Counted from the first letter of the stretch, positions 8,313 through 16,652 are shown. The stretch is 64,000 nucleotides of DNA from Flavobacterium sp. SLB02 (GCF_009664855.1 NZ_CP045928.1:1617681-1681680), one strand, 5' to 3'. Numbers and translations are program-made. Notes: a model not told the origin generated them from the letters alone.

Positions 8313-9674
8313 TTAAAAGTCATCGGTTTTAATGTTAATATTATATTTTTCTAAACGGCGGTACAAAGAACCTCTTGATAATCCCAATTCTTCGGCAGTT
8401 TTGCTGATATTGTTATTGTTTTTAAGTAATGCTTTTTCAACCGCAGCTTTTTCTACAGAGGAAAGCTGAATATCATCGTGATTTTCTTCGTAAGCTGTTA
8501 TGGTTTCGAGATCTAAATCAGCAAGCGTAATTTTATTGTTCTCACACAGAATTACGGCGCGTTCGATCTTATTTTCCATTTCTCGGATGTTTCCGTTCCA
8601 GGCGTGTTTTTCGATTTGTTGCGTCACTTTTTTATCAAAAGTAATTTCGTCCCTGCCGTATTTTCCGATCATTTTACCTAATAAATAGTCGGCTAACGGG
8701 ATTTTATCTTCGTTACGTTCTCTTAACGGGGGCAAAATAATTTCCATGGTATTAATACGATAATACAAATCTTCCCTGAAATTTTTTTCTGCAACTTCTA
8801 ATTTCAGGTTTAAATTGGTTGCTGTAATAATACGCACATTTAAAGGCCTTGCTTTTGTTTCGCCTAATCTCGTTACAGTTTTGGTTTGTATAACCTGCAG
8901 CAATTTAGATTGCAAATGCAGCGGAACATTACCAATTTCATCCAGAAAAATAGTGCCGTTTTGCGCCATTTCAAAACGTCCTGGCGTATCAACTTTGGCA
9001 TCGGTAAAAGCGCCTTTTGCATAACCGAATAATTCACTTTCGAAAATATTAGAGTTTAAAGATCCCAAATCAACAGCAATAAAAGGATTGTTTTTTCTTT
9101 GGGATTGTTTGTAGATATGATGTGCCAGAACAAATTTCCCTGTTCCGTTTTCACCCAGAATCAGAACATTAGCATCGGTTTTAGCTACTTTATCGGCAAG
9201 GGAATACGCTTTTGTTATAATCTCTGAAGTTCCAATAAAAAAGTCATTTTCAATTTCGATATTTTTTTCCTTCTTCTGTTCTTTGCGCGATTTGTCAACG
9301 GCTTGTTTTACAGATTCCAGAAGTTTTTTATTTTCCCAGGGTTTTAAGATATAATCAAAAGCACCATTTTTTAAACCTTCAACCGCCGTTTCGACTTTAC
9401 CAAAAGCCGTCATTAAAATCACAACAGTTTTGGGCGAAAGTGTTTTTATTTCTTTCAATAAATACAAACCTTCTCTTCCGTCTTCAAAACCTATTCGATA
9501 ATTCATGTCGAGCAAAACGACATCAATGCTTTTTTTCGACAACAATTCGACAATATTTTTTGGATTATTAAGGGTATAAATGTCTTCAAAATACTTTTTC
9601 AGGTACACTTTCGACGCAAAAAGGATGTCTTCCTGATCGTCTATGATTAAAATTGAGGCATTTGTCTTTTTCAT
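8313..9674 (-). CDS. Sigma-54-dependent response regulator, NtrC family
   Basis: A 453-aa activator: receiver domain (1-120, phosphoacceptor Asp56 in VVLLDMN), AAA+ ATPase (about 147-380; Walker A GENGTGK at 174-180, sigma-54 contact loop GAFTDA at 221-226, Walker B TIFLDEI at 241-247, arginine finger region REDLYYRIN), and a Fis-type helix-turn-helix (NNISKTAEELGLSRGSLYRRLEKY region, 420-444). The contact loop has Asp for the usual Gly (GAFTGA) but keeps the key Thr. It is transcribed away from the ABC exporter; overlapping TGTCCA/TGGACA palindromes just upstream of its start are candidate binding sites. Confidence 0.95.
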   Translation of the reverse strand: MKKTNASILIIDDQEDILFASKVYLKKYFEDIYTLNNPKNIVELLSKKSIDVVLLDMNYRIGFEDGREGLYLLKEIKTLSPKTVVILMTAFGKVETAVEGLKNGAFDYILKPWENKKLLESVKQAVDKSRKEQKKEKNIEIENDFFIGTSEIITKAYSLADKVAKTDANVLILGENGTGKFVLAHHIYKQSQRKNNPFIAVDLGSLNSNIFESELFGYAKGAFTDAKVDTPGRFEMAQNGTIFLDEIGNVPLHLQSKLLQVIQTKTVTRLGETKARPLNVRIITATNLNLKLEVAEKNFREDLYYRINTMEIILPPLRERNEDKIPLADYLLGKMIGKYGRDEITFDKKVTQQIEKHAWNGNIREMENKIERAVILCENNKITLADLDLETITAYEENHDDIQLSSVEKAAVEKALLKNNNNISKTAEELGLSRGSLYRRLEKYNINIKTDDF

Positions 9675-9686
9675 TGTTGTTCGGTT

Positions 9687-9714
9687 TTGGACGAAAGCTG
9701 TCCAATTATGGACA
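9687..9714. promoter_or_regulatory. Two overlapping inverted repeats, candidate NtrC-type activator sites
   Basis: TTGGAC (9687-9692) and GTCCAA (9700-9705) form one inverted repeat. TGTCCA (9699-9704) and TGGACA (9709-9714) form a second that shares its left half with the first. The array lies 13 nt upstream of the NtrC-type start and about 245 nt upstream of the ABC exporter ATG, a normal distance for an enhancer. The first two sites are spaced about one helical turn. Binding by the adjacent regulator is inferred from position. Confidence 0.55.
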
Positions 9715-9774
9715 CTTTGTATTGCTGTAAAAAAATAATAATTTAGAAATTAGATAGTTGCAAATCTTAAATTT

Positions 9775-9791
9775 TTGGCATGAAAATCACA
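9775..9791 (+). promoter_or_regulatory. Weak sigma-54 promoter candidate for the ABC exporter
   Basis: TTGGCATGAAAATCACA resembles the -24/-12 consensus (TTGGCACG-N4-TTGCW). The -24 half is good, but the -12 GC is AC here. I found no TAnnTTTG element close to the ABC gene, which makes a sigma-54 promoter attractive, but the match is poor and the leader would be about 155 nt. Confidence 0.22.
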
Positions 9792-9956
9792 ATTAGATTA
9801 TCAAATCATCAAGTATGAGAATCAATATTGCTGGTAAATGTAACAAAAATAGATATTTATAGATTATCTTATCAATTATCTTAATTTAGGATCTGTTTTT
9901 TACTTCGGCAATAAAATTCTCAGTAAGAAAAACAAACATCAAAAATCAAATTAGTT

Positions 9957-10670
9957 ATGATTAAAATTAAAAAGCTTTCTAAAATTTTTAGAACCGAAGA
10001 AGTAGAAACAAATGCCTTAAGCGAAATTTCATTAACTATAAACCAGGGTGATTTTGTATCGATCATGGGGCCTTCGGGAAGTGGAAAATCAACTTTATTG
10101 AATATCATAGGATTATTAGACAGTGCTTCTGGAGGAAGTTATGAATTGCTAGGCCAGGAAATGATTGGCCTGAAAGAGAAATTCAAATCGAAAGCCAGAA
10201 AAGAAAACATTGGTTTTATATTTCAGAATTTTAATTTAATTGACGAATTATCTGTTTTTGATAATATCGAATTGCCATTGATTTACAATAATGTTCCGTC
10301 ATCAGAAAGAAAGAAAAAAGTAGAGGAAATCTCGAAGATATTAGGTATTTCGCATCGTTTGAAACATTATCCGCAGCAACTTTCAGGAGGTCAGCAACAA
10401 CGTGTAGCGGTTGCAAGAGCTTTAATCAATGATCCGGCGATTATTCTTGCCGATGAGCCTACAGGAAATCTGGACAGTAAAAACGGAAATGAAGTAATGG
10501 AATTATTAACAGATCTTCATGCCAGCGGAGCGACAATCCTGATGGTAACACATTCTGATTATGACGCTTCGTTTTCTCAAAGAACTATTTTAATGAAAGA
10601 CGGAGTGATTCTTTCGGAGAAAATGAACCATAGAAATGTAGATGTTTTGGTAACTAATTCAATAAACTAA
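9957..10670 (+). CDS. ABC transporter ATP-binding protein, LolD/MacB type
   Basis: Nucleotide-binding subunit powering the permease encoded 3 nt downstream. The protein is 237 aa. Walker A is GPSGSGKST (about residues 38-46), the Q loop is IFQNFNL, the signature is LSGGQQQRVAVARAL, Walker B is IILADEPTGNLD, and the switch His is in MVTHS. This is the class that drives mechanotransmission by FtsX-like permeases, acting on lipoproteins, peptides or signalling complexes rather than transport through the membrane. It is divergent from, and probably controlled by, the NtrC-type regulator. Confidence 0.95.
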   Translation: MIKIKKLSKIFRTEEVETNALSEISLTINQGDFVSIMGPSGSGKSTLLNIIGLLDSASGGSYELLGQEMIGLKEKFKSKARKENIGFIFQNFNLIDELSVFDNIELPLIYNNVPSSERKKKVEEISKILGISHRLKHYPQQLSGGQQQRVAVARALINDPAIILADEPTGNLDSKNGNEVMELLTDLHASGATILMVTHSDYDASFSQRTILMKDGVILSEKMNHRNVDVLVTNSIN

Positions 10671-10673
10671 ATC

Positions 10674-13097
10674 ATGCTAAAAAACTGGATCAACATATTT
10701 ATTTATCATATCAAAAACAATAAGGTTTTTACAGCCCTGAATGTTTTAGGATTGAGTATTGGAATTGCAGGTTTAATTTTTGCAATTTTGTATTGGAACG
10801 ACGAACAGAGTTATGACCAATGGAATCCCAATAAAGACAATATATTTTTGGTTGCCAATCAAATGGATGCGACTACCTATTGGGCTTCGAGTTCAGCACC
10901 TATAGGATCTACTATAAAAGATGCAAGCCCTGAAGTAGCATCTTACTGTTATTTAAGCGGTAACTATAATAATGATATTATTCGCTTTAGTAATAAAAAA
11001 GTGCAGTCTGATAGGATAATTGCAGCACAAAAAAACTTCTTTGATTATTTCCCTTATCAATTTATAGAAGGAAGTGCAAAAAATGCATTACCTGATCTCA
11101 ACAGTATTTGTTTGTCGCAAGATTTGGCTGTTCAGCTTTTTGGAAATGAAACTGCTTTAGGCAAACAAATCGTGTTGCAGGGTAAAAAACTAATTGTAAG
11201 AGGTGTTTATAAACTTGATAAAAAATCAATTTGTAATCCTTCGTGCGTAGTTAATTTTATAGATGCAAGAATAAAAGAGACCATTCAGCAATGGGGTAAT
11301 TTTCAATTTGTTCTGTTATTAAAATTAAAAAATCCTAATGGACAGCAACAAGTGATTCAAAATCTTGAAAAAATATATTTTGAAAACATGACAGCTCGTT
11401 TTGCAAAAGATCAGGGCATTAAACCAGAAGAATTTATTAAAAAATATGGTCAGATAAAACCAGGTTTAGAGTCATTGGCATCTATTCGATTACATACCAA
11501 AACCGGTGGAGTGATAGAAGCAAACGGTAATCTTCAATTTTTGCTTATCATGGTTGGCTTATCTGTTTTAATTCTAATTCTATCCATTGTAAATTATGTT
11601 AACTCAGCTACGGCAAATGCAGTAAAGAGAGCAAAAGAAGTTGGAGTTCGCAAAATTATAGGCGCTTCTAAATTTTCCATTATTCAACAATTTATTTTTG
11701 AAACCGCTATCATTTCGTTGCTTTCAATTTTAATAGCATTGGTTATTGTCGAAGTCTCTTTACCGTACTATAATGTTTTTTTGGAAAAAACACTTGTATT
11801 ACAAAGCGGACAGTTTTATATCCAGCTTGTTGCTATATTTTTTATAACCGTAATATTGGCGGGGATACTTCCTGCAGTTTATGTTTCTAATTTTGAATCA
11901 CTAAAAGTATTAAAAGGAAACTTTGGTAGAAGTAAAAGCGGTATCTGGCTTAGAAACGGTATGCTTATTTTTCAATTTGCTGTAGCTGCTTTCTTTATTG
12001 TTGGATCTTATATTGTGTATGAGCAAATAGAGCTTATGAACTCAAAAGATTTAGGGTTTAGCGGAAAACAAATTCTCAATATCTCCTACAGAAATATTTA
12101 CGGCGAAGCAATAACGGATAAAGATCAATTTGCCCGATACAACATTATTAAAAGCCAATTGCAGCATATAAAAGGAGTACAGCAAGTTGCAGGAGGTGGT
12201 TTTGTTTTTGGAAATGGGGCAAAATCTGTAATATCATATCATTATAAGGATAAAAATATTGACGGAAACAATGTACCAATAGATTTTGGACTGTTGGAAA
12301 TGATGAAAATAAAAATCATAAAAGGGCGCTATTTGAGTCCAAAATTTGCACAGGATACTGTTGCTTCGATGCTCATTAATGAAACTGCCTTAAAACTATT
12401 AAATGAAAAAAATCCAATAGGCAAAAAATTGCATTGGAATGGACAAGATGCTATTATTGTTGGGATTGTAAAAGATTTTAATATAGGAAATCCGGGAGAA
12501 CCAATACCTCCAATGTCTTTTTTCCATTTTAAAACCGTTCCTTGGTTTTCTGGACTTTTGAACAATATTTACATTACAGCCGATCCTAAAACCATGCAGC
12601 AAACCATAGCTGATATAGAAAATCTCTGGACAAAAAAAGTAGATACAGAATATCCGTTTTCATATGATTTCGTAGATAAAGAATATAAAAAGTCTTACAG
12701 CAGTTATGTAAAACAAAAGAATCTCTTTTCTTTATTGAATGTTGTTGTTATCGTAATTGCACTTTTCGGGTTATTTGCTCTCGCTTCATATTCTATCGAA
12801 AGACGCATGAAAGAAATCGCCATTCGAAAAACACTGGGAGCCGAAACAAATGTTTTATTAAAAGAACTTTGCAGGCAATATCTAATCTTTAGTATCATAG
12901 GATTTTTAATAGCGTTATTTCCAGCCTACTATTTACTAAATAAATGGTTAGAGAATTTTGCTTACAGGATTACTATTTCTGTTTATCCTTTTATCATTGG
13001 GTTTACTGCCTTATTAGCATTAACATTATTAGTGGTACTTACAAGAGCCTATCAAGCAACCAAAATTGATGTTTTGAAATACCTTAAATACGAATAA
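10674..13097 (+). CDS. FtsX/MacB-like ABC permease with two core domains (8 TM)
   Basis: The 807-aa membrane partner of the ATPase just upstream. An N-terminal helix (about 19-41) is followed by a large periplasmic MacB-like domain, three helices (about 285-305, 335-360, 385-405), then a second copy of the same layout starting with a helix at about 427-450 and ending with three at about 680-795. The ERRMKEIAIRKTLGA and RAKEVGVRKIIGAS motifs mark the coupling segments of the two FtsX domains. The duplicated form in one chain is common in Bacteroidota. The substrate is unknown. Its gene ends in a clear terminator. Confidence 0.93.
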   Translation: MLKNWINIFIYHIKNNKVFTALNVLGLSIGIAGLIFAILYWNDEQSYDQWNPNKDNIFLVANQMDATTYWASSSAPIGSTIKDASPEVASYCYLSGNYNNDIIRFSNKKVQSDRIIAAQKNFFDYFPYQFIEGSAKNALPDLNSICLSQDLAVQLFGNETALGKQIVLQGKKLIVRGVYKLDKKSICNPSCVVNFIDARIKETIQQWGNFQFVLLLKLKNPNGQQQVIQNLEKIYFENMTARFAKDQGIKPEEFIKKYGQIKPGLESLASIRLHTKTGGVIEANGNLQFLLIMVGLSVLILILSIVNYVNSATANAVKRAKEVGVRKIIGASKFSIIQQFIFETAIISLLSILIALVIVEVSLPYYNVFLEKTLVLQSGQFYIQLVAIFFITVILAGILPAVYVSNFESLKVLKGNFGRSKSGIWLRNGMLIFQFAVAAFFIVGSYIVYEQIELMNSKDLGFSGKQILNISYRNIYGEAITDKDQFARYNIIKSQLQHIKGVQQVAGGGFVFGNGAKSVISYHYKDKNIDGNNVPIDFGLLEMMKIKIIKGRYLSPKFAQDTVASMLINETALKLLNEKNPIGKKLHWNGQDAIIVGIVKDFNIGNPGEPIPPMSFFHFKTVPWFSGLLNNIYITADPKTMQQTIADIENLWTKKVDTEYPFSYDFVDKEYKKSYSSYVKQKNLFSLLNVVVIVIALFGLFALASYSIERRMKEIAIRKTLGAETNVLLKELCRQYLIFSIIGFLIALFPAYYLLNKWLENFAYRITISVYPFIIGFTALLALTLLVVLTRAYQATKIDVLKYLKYE

Positions 13098-13109
13098 AGC
13101 ATAAAATTG

Positions 13110-13142
13110 AAAACCTCCAAAGTCATTGATTTTGGAGGTTTT
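13110..13142. terminator. Hairpin terminator after the ABC permease
   Basis: AAAACCTCCAAA (13110-13121) pairs with TTTGGAGGTTTT (13131-13142) across a 9-nt loop. It lies between convergent genes (permease on plus, SDR on minus) and can serve both. Confidence 0.85.
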
Positions 13143-13165
13143 AGTTTTAATGAGAGGTTTTTTAA

Positions 13166-13978
13166 TTAACCATGAGCTGCTACAGAAACGTCAGCCCATT
13201 CTTCCCAGGTAGCTAATTTTTGTTGGTAAACTTGTTTTGCAAGTGGCAAAGCTACTTTTCCTAAGAATAGGCGTAGAGGAGGATTTTCTGCTTCAACCAG
13301 TTTAACAATTGCAGGTACAGTAGCGCTTGCTTGTCCGAAAGTGTCGGGATCATGTCCTTCTGCTATTGCTTTTTTAAGCCCATCATAAGCATCAATACTT
13401 TTACTATTGAAACCGTTACCCCAAATGTCAGTAAAATAACCATTTGGCTCAACCAAAGTTACATTGATTCCAAATTGTTTTACTTCCTGAGATAATGTTT
13501 CTGTAAGACCTTCCACAGCAAATTTAGAGGCATTGTAAAGACCTAAATTAGGTAAAGTTGCGATTCCTAAAATAGAAGAAACTTGAATAATATGACCGTT
13601 TTTTTGATTTCTCATTATCGGTAAAACAGCCTGAGTTAACCAAAGAGTACCAAAGAAGTTTGTTTCAAATTGTGCTCTTGCTTCTGTTTCGCTGGCTTCT
13701 TCGACTGCACCATTTAAGGCATAACCAGCGTTATTAATCAGGATATCAATTGTACCAAAGTGTTGTTTTACTTTTTCTACAACTACAAAGGAATCTTCGC
13801 GTTTGTTTACGTCTAATGTTAAAGGCAAAATAGCGTCTCCGTATTGTGCTTTTAAGTCGGCTAGGGTATCAATATTTCGTGCTGTTGCAGCTACCTTGTA
13901 TCCTTTTGCTAAAAATGCTTCTGCCCAGGCTTTTCCAAATCCTTTTGATGCGCCTGAAATTAAAATTGTTTTTGACAT
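13166..13978 (-). CDS. Classical short-chain dehydrogenase/reductase
   Basis: NAD(P)-dependent oxidoreductase of 270 aa. The cofactor motif GASKGFG is at 9-15, NNAG at 82-85, and the catalytic residues Ser134/135 and Tyr148-x3-Lys152 (YNASK) are present. The ARN after the second strand suggests NADP. Substrate unknown. It is transcribed away from nothing but shares its intergenic region with the 3' end of the TetR gene; a TetR-type palindrome (14078-14091) lies 100 nt upstream of its start. The regulator next door has a near-identical palindrome at its own promoter, so this enzyme is a likely target. Confidence 0.93.
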   Translation of the reverse strand: MSKTILISGASKGFGKAWAEAFLAKGYKVAATARNIDTLADLKAQYGDAILPLTLDVNKREDSFVVVEKVKQHFGTIDILINNAGYALNGAVEEASETEARAQFETNFFGTLWLTQAVLPIMRNQKNGHIIQVSSILGIATLPNLGLYNASKFAVEGLTETLSQEVKQFGINVTLVEPNGYFTDIWGNGFNSKSIDAYDGLKKAIAEGHDPDTFGQASATVPAIVKLVEAENPPLRLFLGKVALPLAKQVYQQKLATWEEWADVSVAAHG

Positions 13979-14077
13979 GATTTTAAATTATTAATTGTTA
14001 GTTGTGAATTATTAATGATATTTAATTTTGTAATTGATATTGTAATTAATTTTTGACACTGTAATTGTAATTTTAAG

Positions 14078-14091
14078 TGACCGTTCGGTCA
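14078..14091. promoter_or_regulatory. TetR operator upstream of the SDR (TGACCGTTCGGTCA)
   Basis: Perfect 6-bp arms (TGACCG/CGGTCA) around TT. It sits between the SDR start and the stop of the TetR gene. The same GACC/GGTC half sites occur at 14726-14743. Confidence 0.75.
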
Positions 14092-14109
14092 TTTTTAGGG
14101 TAAAAAAAA

Positions 14110-14697
14110 TTAGAGTGTGTTTTGCTCTATAATTTTTTTTAATGTTTTGGCTATCACTTTCATCTTATCATTATCACCCGACATTCTAGAAATAAGGTGA
14201 CCGCCTTCCATCATGGCAAACATAACAATGCCAAACTCTTCAGCATTCCACTCCGGTTTAAACTCTCCGTTGGCAATTCCTTTGTTAACACTATTAGCCA
14301 ATAATTGTTGGTTATAATTGCAGCCTTTATTTATTTTTTCCTTTACAATAGGGTTAGTATCATCGGCCTCGGTACCAAAATTCAGTAACGGACAACCACC
14401 GGTAAGGGGAGGATTTATGGCATTACTAAAAAAATCGATATAAGTAAAAAGCTCCTCTTTGGCAGTTTTAGTTTTACTAATTTCTGATACCAGTTTATCA
14501 CCCAATACTTTTATATTATGATCAACCGCCGCGCACGCCAGAACATCTTTATTTTCAAAATGCACGTACATGCTTCCTTTAGACAATTTGGTCGCTTCCA
14601 TAATATCACTCATAGCCGTTGCTGCAATTCCTTTTGTATTAAAGATTGGAGCTGCTTTCTCTATGATGAATTGTCTGGTTTCTTCTCCCTTTGTCAT
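14110..14697 (-). CDS. TetR/AcrR-family repressor
   Basis: DNA-binding repressor with an N-terminal helix-turn-helix (TRQFIIEKAAPIFNTKG..., GMSDIMEATKLSKGSMYVHFENKD-like segment) and a ligand-binding C-terminal domain. I chose the ATG at 14697 (MTKGEETRQ); the longer frame to 14754 would run through the operator and the -7 element TATATTTG (14727-14720), so it is not credible. ATG 14709 is a possible alternative but would leave a leader of only a few bases. It likely represses itself (palindrome 14726-14743) and the SDR downstream (palindrome 14078-14091). It is about 35-45 percent like the second TetR at 34439 by eye (shared MEATKL, ILNFG/LLNFGTEADDTNP). Confidence 0.9.
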   Translation of the reverse strand: MTKGEETRQFIIEKAAPIFNTKGIAATAMSDIMEATKLSKGSMYVHFENKDVLACAAVDHNIKVLGDKLVSEISKTKTAKEELFTYIDFFSNAINPPLTGGCPLLNFGTEADDTNPIVKEKINKGCNYNQQLLANSVNKGIANGEFKPEWNAEEFGIVMFAMMEGGHLISRMSGDNDKMKVIAKTLKKIIEQNTL

Positions 14698-14725
14698 GAT
14701 AGTTTTCATTTTACGAGTACAAATA

Positions 14726-14743
14726 TATGACCGATTGGTCATA
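14726..14743. promoter_or_regulatory. TetR autorepression operator (TATGACC-GATT-GGTCATA)
   Basis: Perfect 7-bp arms around GATT. It overlaps the -7 element of the tetR gene (minus strand TATATTTG, 14727-14720), so binding would block its transcription. Confidence 0.8.
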
Positions 14744-14836
14744 AAAACAAACAAATTCGATTTTTTGTGATAAGTTTCACATTTGACTTAGTTTTAATAG
14801 TTGCCACAAGGCATTAAGGCGTAAATTATTTTTTCA

Positions 14837-14950
14837 TTTCACGCAGATTTGGCAGATTGGGGCTGACTCGAAAAAGATTTTTAAATTAAATCAAAGCGAA
14901 AAAATAAAATCTGCACCATCAGCTTAAATCTTTTTTAAAGCTGCGTGAAA
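14837..14950. repeat. Inverted intergenic repeat, CGCAGATT family
   Basis: TTTCACGCAG (14837-14846) returns as CTGCGTGAAA (14941-14950). The middle carries GCAGATTGG and AAATCTGCACC-like phrases. The same family occurs at 23757-23853, and related text at 30515-30740 and 53490-53640. It stands between divergent genes. No gene is in it. Confidence 0.65.
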
Positions 14951-14994
14951 CAAAAAACAACAATTTGTAATGAAATATTATTATTTATGTATTT

Positions 14995-15009
14995 AACTAC
15001 GTAGTTTTG
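14995..15009 (+). promoter_or_regulatory. Palindromic operator overlapping -7 element of the GNAT/MarR operon
   Basis: AACTACGTAGTT (14995-15006) is a perfect 12-bp palindrome. It overlaps TAGTTTTG (15002-15009), a good -7 match. It is the likely site for the MarR protein encoded second in this operon. Confidence 0.7.
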
Positions 15010-15029
15010 TGTTTTTGAATTCTAAAAAC

Positions 15030-15521
15030 ATGAAACCACAGATTATTCCCATAGAAAATAAATTCTCAAATGAAGTTGTAGATTTAATTTTAAACATTCA
15101 GCAAAAAGAATTTAATGTTGCCATCACAATCGAAGACCAACCGGATTTATTAAACATACAAAACTTCTATTACGCGAGTGGAGGACATTTCTGGGGTGCT
15201 TTTATTAATGATGAACTAGTAGGAACAATTGCTTTGGTAAAATTTAGCAATTCTGAAGCTGCGATCAGAAAAATGTTTGTAAAAAAAGAATTCCGTGGAA
15301 AAGAGTTTTCTATAGCCCAGAAATTATTAGACACTTTACTGCATTATTGCAACGAAAATCAAATTGATGATTTATATTTGGGAACCATAACAGTATTAGA
15401 AGCTGCTTTACGTTTTTATGAAAGAAATCATTTCGTACGAATCCATAAAGAATCGCTTCCGCAGACATTTCCTGTTATGAGTGCCGACAATGTATTTTGT
15501 CATTTAAAACTAAAAAAGTAA
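15030..15521 (+). CDS. GNAT-family N-acetyltransferase
   Basis: Acetyl-CoA-dependent acetyltransferase, substrate unknown. I took the ATG at 15030 (MKPQIIPIENKF), because the GTG at 15009 lies in the promoter. The protein is about 163 aa. The acetyl-CoA-binding region is IRKMFVKKEFRGKEFSIAQKLL (R/Q-x-x-G-x-[GA]-like, with E-F-S for the usual G-x-A), followed by YLGTITVLEAALRFYERNHF, the usual late helix and strand. The stop is 2 nt before the MarR start, so the two genes are translationally close. The pair is common as a self-regulated module. Confidence 0.85.
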   Translation: MKPQIIPIENKFSNEVVDLILNIQQKEFNVAITIEDQPDLLNIQNFYYASGGHFWGAFINDELVGTIALVKFSNSEAAIRKMFVKKEFRGKEFSIAQKLLDTLLHYCNENQIDDLYLGTITVLEAALRFYERNHFVRIHKESLPQTFPVMSADNVFCHLKLKK

Positions 15522-15523
15522 CG

Positions 15524-16003
15524 ATGAATATAATTGATGAATCAGGGATTTTAGCCATTTCGACGCGATTGCAAAGACTTAGTGAGCAGTTGCGAAAAGA
15601 CGGTGCATTATTTTACAAATCATACGGAATCGACTTTGAACCCAAATGGTTTCCTGTTGTATATACTTTGCATCATAAGGAAGTTTTGGGCGTTGTAGAA
15701 ATTGCAAACGAGATAGGCTATACACATCCTTCCACCATTAGTTTATTAAAAGAACTCGAAAAACAAAAGCTAATCCGATCCAAAAAAGACAAAGTAGATG
15801 AACGAAAAAGATTAATATCACTTACCCCAAAAGGACAGGAATTGATCCTGAAAATGAAACCCGTTTGGGATGTAATGTCAAGCGTTCTTAAAGAAATTGC
15901 CGACAATCAAAATAATCTGCTTCAGGCCATTAACGAGGCCGAAAACAAATTAATGCATCAGAGTTTTTTACAAAGAGCGATGCAGTTGAAAAGCAAAGAA
16001 TAG
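15524..16003 (+). CDS. MarR-family transcriptional regulator
   Basis: Winged-helix regulator of 159 aa from the ATG at 15524 (MNIIDESGILAIS). The DNA-binding part is VVEIANEIGYTHPSTISLLKELEKQKLIRSKKDKVDERKRLISLTPKGQE, whose DERKR wing is characteristic of MarR. It begins 2 nt after the GNAT stop. The palindrome at 14995-15006 over the shared promoter is the obvious autoregulatory site. Confidence 0.92.
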   Translation: MNIIDESGILAISTRLQRLSEQLRKDGALFYKSYGIDFEPKWFPVVYTLHHKEVLGVVEIANEIGYTHPSTISLLKELEKQKLIRSKKDKVDERKRLISLTPKGQELILKMKPVWDVMSSVLKEIADNQNNLLQAINEAENKLMHQSFLQRAMQLKSKE

Positions 16004-16091
16004 GGGACAAAGGGTCAGAGAAACAAAGGCTCAAAGGTTTTTTCTATTGTCACCCTGAAGTCGATGGGCTTCCCAATTGGAATTTTTAATT

Positions 16092-16436
16092 TTACTTTTT
16101 GGAATTTACCTTTCCAATGTGTTTCCTATGTGCTATTCCCCAATTTATCATTTCGGTTATAATTGGGCCAAAAGATTGGCAATAAGGAGTGGATTCATAA
16201 AGAATAGGAACTTTTGCATCGCGATCTTCGGTTCTTTTTACAAGATTGTTCAGTTCCATATCTTTCAGTTCTTTCGATAGCATTCTTGACGTTATCCCCG
16301 GAATACTTTGCTGAATTTCTGTAAATCGATGGTTTCCATTACAGATTGAATTGATGATGGGCAATTTCCATTTTCCTCCCAAAACATACAAAGTATCCTG
16401 AAGCGCCTTAACTTCTTCTTTCTGATTTCTTTCCAT
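16092..16436 (-). CDS. HxlR-family transcriptional regulator
   Basis: Small winged-helix regulator of 114 aa from the ATG at 16436 (MERNQKEEVKALQ). The hallmark LGGKWKLPIINSIC, GITSRMLSKELKDMELNNLVKRT and the YESTPYCQSFGPII segment match HxlR. The frame could extend 10 residues up to 16466, but the first ATG after the operator-like region is better. Divergent from an SDR gene; HxlR proteins often control such a neighbour in response to redox or electrophile stress. Cys residues near the start (INSIC, PYCQS) could be sensors. Confidence 0.92.
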   Translation of the reverse strand: MERNQKEEVKALQDTLYVLGGKWKLPIINSICNGNHRFTEIQQSIPGITSRMLSKELKDMELNNLVKRTEDRDAKVPILYESTPYCQSFGPIITEMINWGIAHRKHIGKVNSKK

Positions 16437-16477
16437 AACAATTTTTAGACTAATATATAAAAACATTTTTTTTCACC

Positions 16478-16490
16478 ATATCAGTGATAT
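16478..16490. promoter_or_regulatory. Palindrome ATATCAGTGATAT between HxlR and SDR genes
   Basis: Perfect 6-bp arms around a single G. It lies 42 nt upstream of the HxlR ATG and may be an operator for that gene. Confidence 0.5.
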
Positions 16491-16561
16491 AAGAAATTAT
16501 AAACACTTGCTTAATTAACGTTCCAAATTTAAATGAACTTATATAACTTATGTGGTGGAAA

Positions 16562-16592
16562 ATACCAACATTTAGGTATACTCCATGATACC
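16562..16592. promoter_or_regulatory. Three alternating half sites at 13-bp spacing, candidate HxlR operator
   Basis: ATACC (16562-16566), GGTAT (16575-16579) and ATACC (16588-16592) alternate in orientation with exactly 8 nt between each. They lie just upstream of the SDR promoter (-7 element TAAATTTG at 16620-16627). The spacing gives two overlapping inverted repeats, suited to cooperative binding by two dimers. Confidence 0.6.
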
Positions 16593-16619
16593 ACTGAAAA
16601 AGCAATATGTTTTCCCATT

Positions 16620-16627
16620 TAAATTTG
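16620..16627 (+). promoter_or_regulatory. -7 element (TAAATTTG) of the SDR gene
   Basis: Consensus TAnnTTTG, 25 nt upstream of the ATG at 16653. Confidence 0.6.
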
Positions 16628-16652
16628 TACCACTAATTTAAAAACATAAAAA

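Noticed and set aside
9699..9714. Inclusion of the TGTCCAATTATGGACA palindrome in the GTCC regulon
   Set aside because: It is an inverted, not direct, repeat and has no -7 element at the fixed distance.
14698..14754. Longer N-terminus for the first TetR protein
   Set aside because: The extra residues are encoded by the operator palindrome and the -7 element, so they belong to the promoter.
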